Part shown: positions 63,594 through 64,000 of the stretch, in pieces
Position numbering within the stretch: position 1 is the first letter of the stretch
How the letters are laid out: each line of letters begins with the position of its first letter
NCBI GenBank assembly: GCA_010093685.1
Contig: MU006250.1
Location: forward strand, 264,355 to 328,354
Direction of reading: 5' to 3'
Source of the DNA: Ophiobolus disseminans
Lineage: Eukaryota; Ascomycota; Dothideomycetes; Pleosporales; Phaeosphaeriaceae
Length of the DNA stretch: 64,000 nt
Made by a program: the position numbers and the translations under genes
The notes under the pieces: generated by a model
What the model was told of the DNA's origin: nothing
What the model saw: the letters and a program-made list of their open reading frames with translations, nothing else
The model's database searches: none

Positions 63594-64000
63594 TCAGCTA
63601 GTGCGAGCAAGAACTTTTGAAAGGCACCTCCGTACCCGCCGCTGATTCCTTATTACTGTCATTACCTGGTCGCGAATACATCTGTTGTGAGTTGTCCGTA
63701 ATAATTCCCTCATCGGTTTCATAGCCTCTACCACTTGACCATGTGATTTCTGTGTGTGCGCAAGATTGTTCATGCTGCGCAGCGTGGAAGGATGGTCTGC
63801 TCCCAGCTTCTTCTTGCGAGTCTCCATCACTCGCACAAACAGCTCTTCTGCTGCATCCCACCGCCCTTGATTCTGGTAAGTCAAGGCTAGATTGGCCATG
63901 CTAGTCAGCGTGGAAGGATGGTCCGCTCCTAGCTTCTTCTTGCAAGTCTCCATCACTTGCACCTCCAGCTCTTCTGCTGCATCCCACCGCCCTTGATTCC
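63594..64000 (-). CDS. 3' end of a TPR-repeat protein (kinesin-light-chain type), runs off the window
   Basis: Partial gene continuing beyond 64000. It shows one full and one partial 42-residue TPR unit with the pattern GRWDAAEELxVxVMETxKKK then LGADHPSTLxSMxNLAxTxQ, followed by a unique C-terminal tail of about 45 residues. The adjacent repeats are about 90% identical in DNA. In fungi such near-identical TPR arrays are typical of NLR-like proteins (NACHT or NB-ARC plus TPR) involved in non-self recognition, but the N-terminal domains lie outside the window. Single-exon here; no stop before the end at 63594. Confidence 0.82.
   Translation of the reverse strand, partial: NQGRWDAAEELEVQVMETCKKKLGADHPSTLTSMANLALTYQNQGRWDAAEELFVRVMETRKKKLGADHPSTLRSMNNLAHTQKSHGQVVEAMKPMRELLRTTHNRCIRDQVMTVIRNQRRVRRCLSKVLARTS

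Overview
The window is nuclear DNA of a filamentous ascomycete, most likely a Dothideomycete. Protein genes are split by short (about 45-190 nt) GT-AG introns. The gene families are typically fungal: Zn2Cys6 regulator, MFS sugar, siderophore and drug transporters, GH76, fungal P450, fungal IDO, S28 peptidase. The retroelements carry C-to-T style nonsense changes that look like repeat-induced point mutation (RIP). Species cannot be named from the sequence alone.

Layout. 0-11 kb holds mainly housekeeping and transport genes: a small Cys-rich secreted or anchored protein, a KE4-type ZIP zinc transporter divergent from NOP16, a hexose-type MFS transporter, and a siderophore-iron transporter with an ATCTGATAA box upstream. 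11-13.8 kb holds two convergent damaged genes: an RBR-type E3 ligase with two in-frame stops, and an Argonaute N-L1-PAZ fragment broken by a 134-bp solo LTR with a 5-bp target duplication. 14-24 kb holds a DUF1993 protein, a GH76 mannanase-like enzyme, a Zn2Cys6 factor divergent from a 14-TM MFS pump, and a SAP-domain protein. 24-35 kb holds three members of one F-box-like/LRR family (one intact, two broken) around a divergent P450/SDR pair; the P450 needs a 6-nt microexon and a GC-AG intron. 36.9-44 kb holds an OYE-type flavin oxidoreductase, a 3'-truncated S28 peptidase with nonsense codons, two solo LTRs of different families, a hypothetical gene, a pogo transposase relic and an aspzincin-like metalloprotease with one stop. 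45-49 kb holds a GTPBP1-like GTPase and indoleamine 2,3-dioxygenase. From 50.4 kb to the right edge the window is mostly mobile DNA: an apparently intact pogo element with TIRs and TA duplication, a phosphotransferase-like gene with one stop, several solo LTRs, a nested Ty1/Copia cluster, a Tc1 relic, and the 3' end of a TPR-repeat gene that runs off the edge.

Main themes: (1) a genome-defence gene (Argonaute) that is itself interrupted by a transposon; (2) at least seven substitution-type stops in otherwise readable host genes, each explainable as one C-to-T change (CAA/CAG/CGA to stop), matching the damage in neighbouring retroelements, which suggests RIP-like mutation spreading beyond repeats; (3) layered TE insertions whose order can be read from target duplications. 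All identifications are from motif recognition by eye; no database search was run. Exon boundaries were placed by reading frame, splice sites and family conservation.
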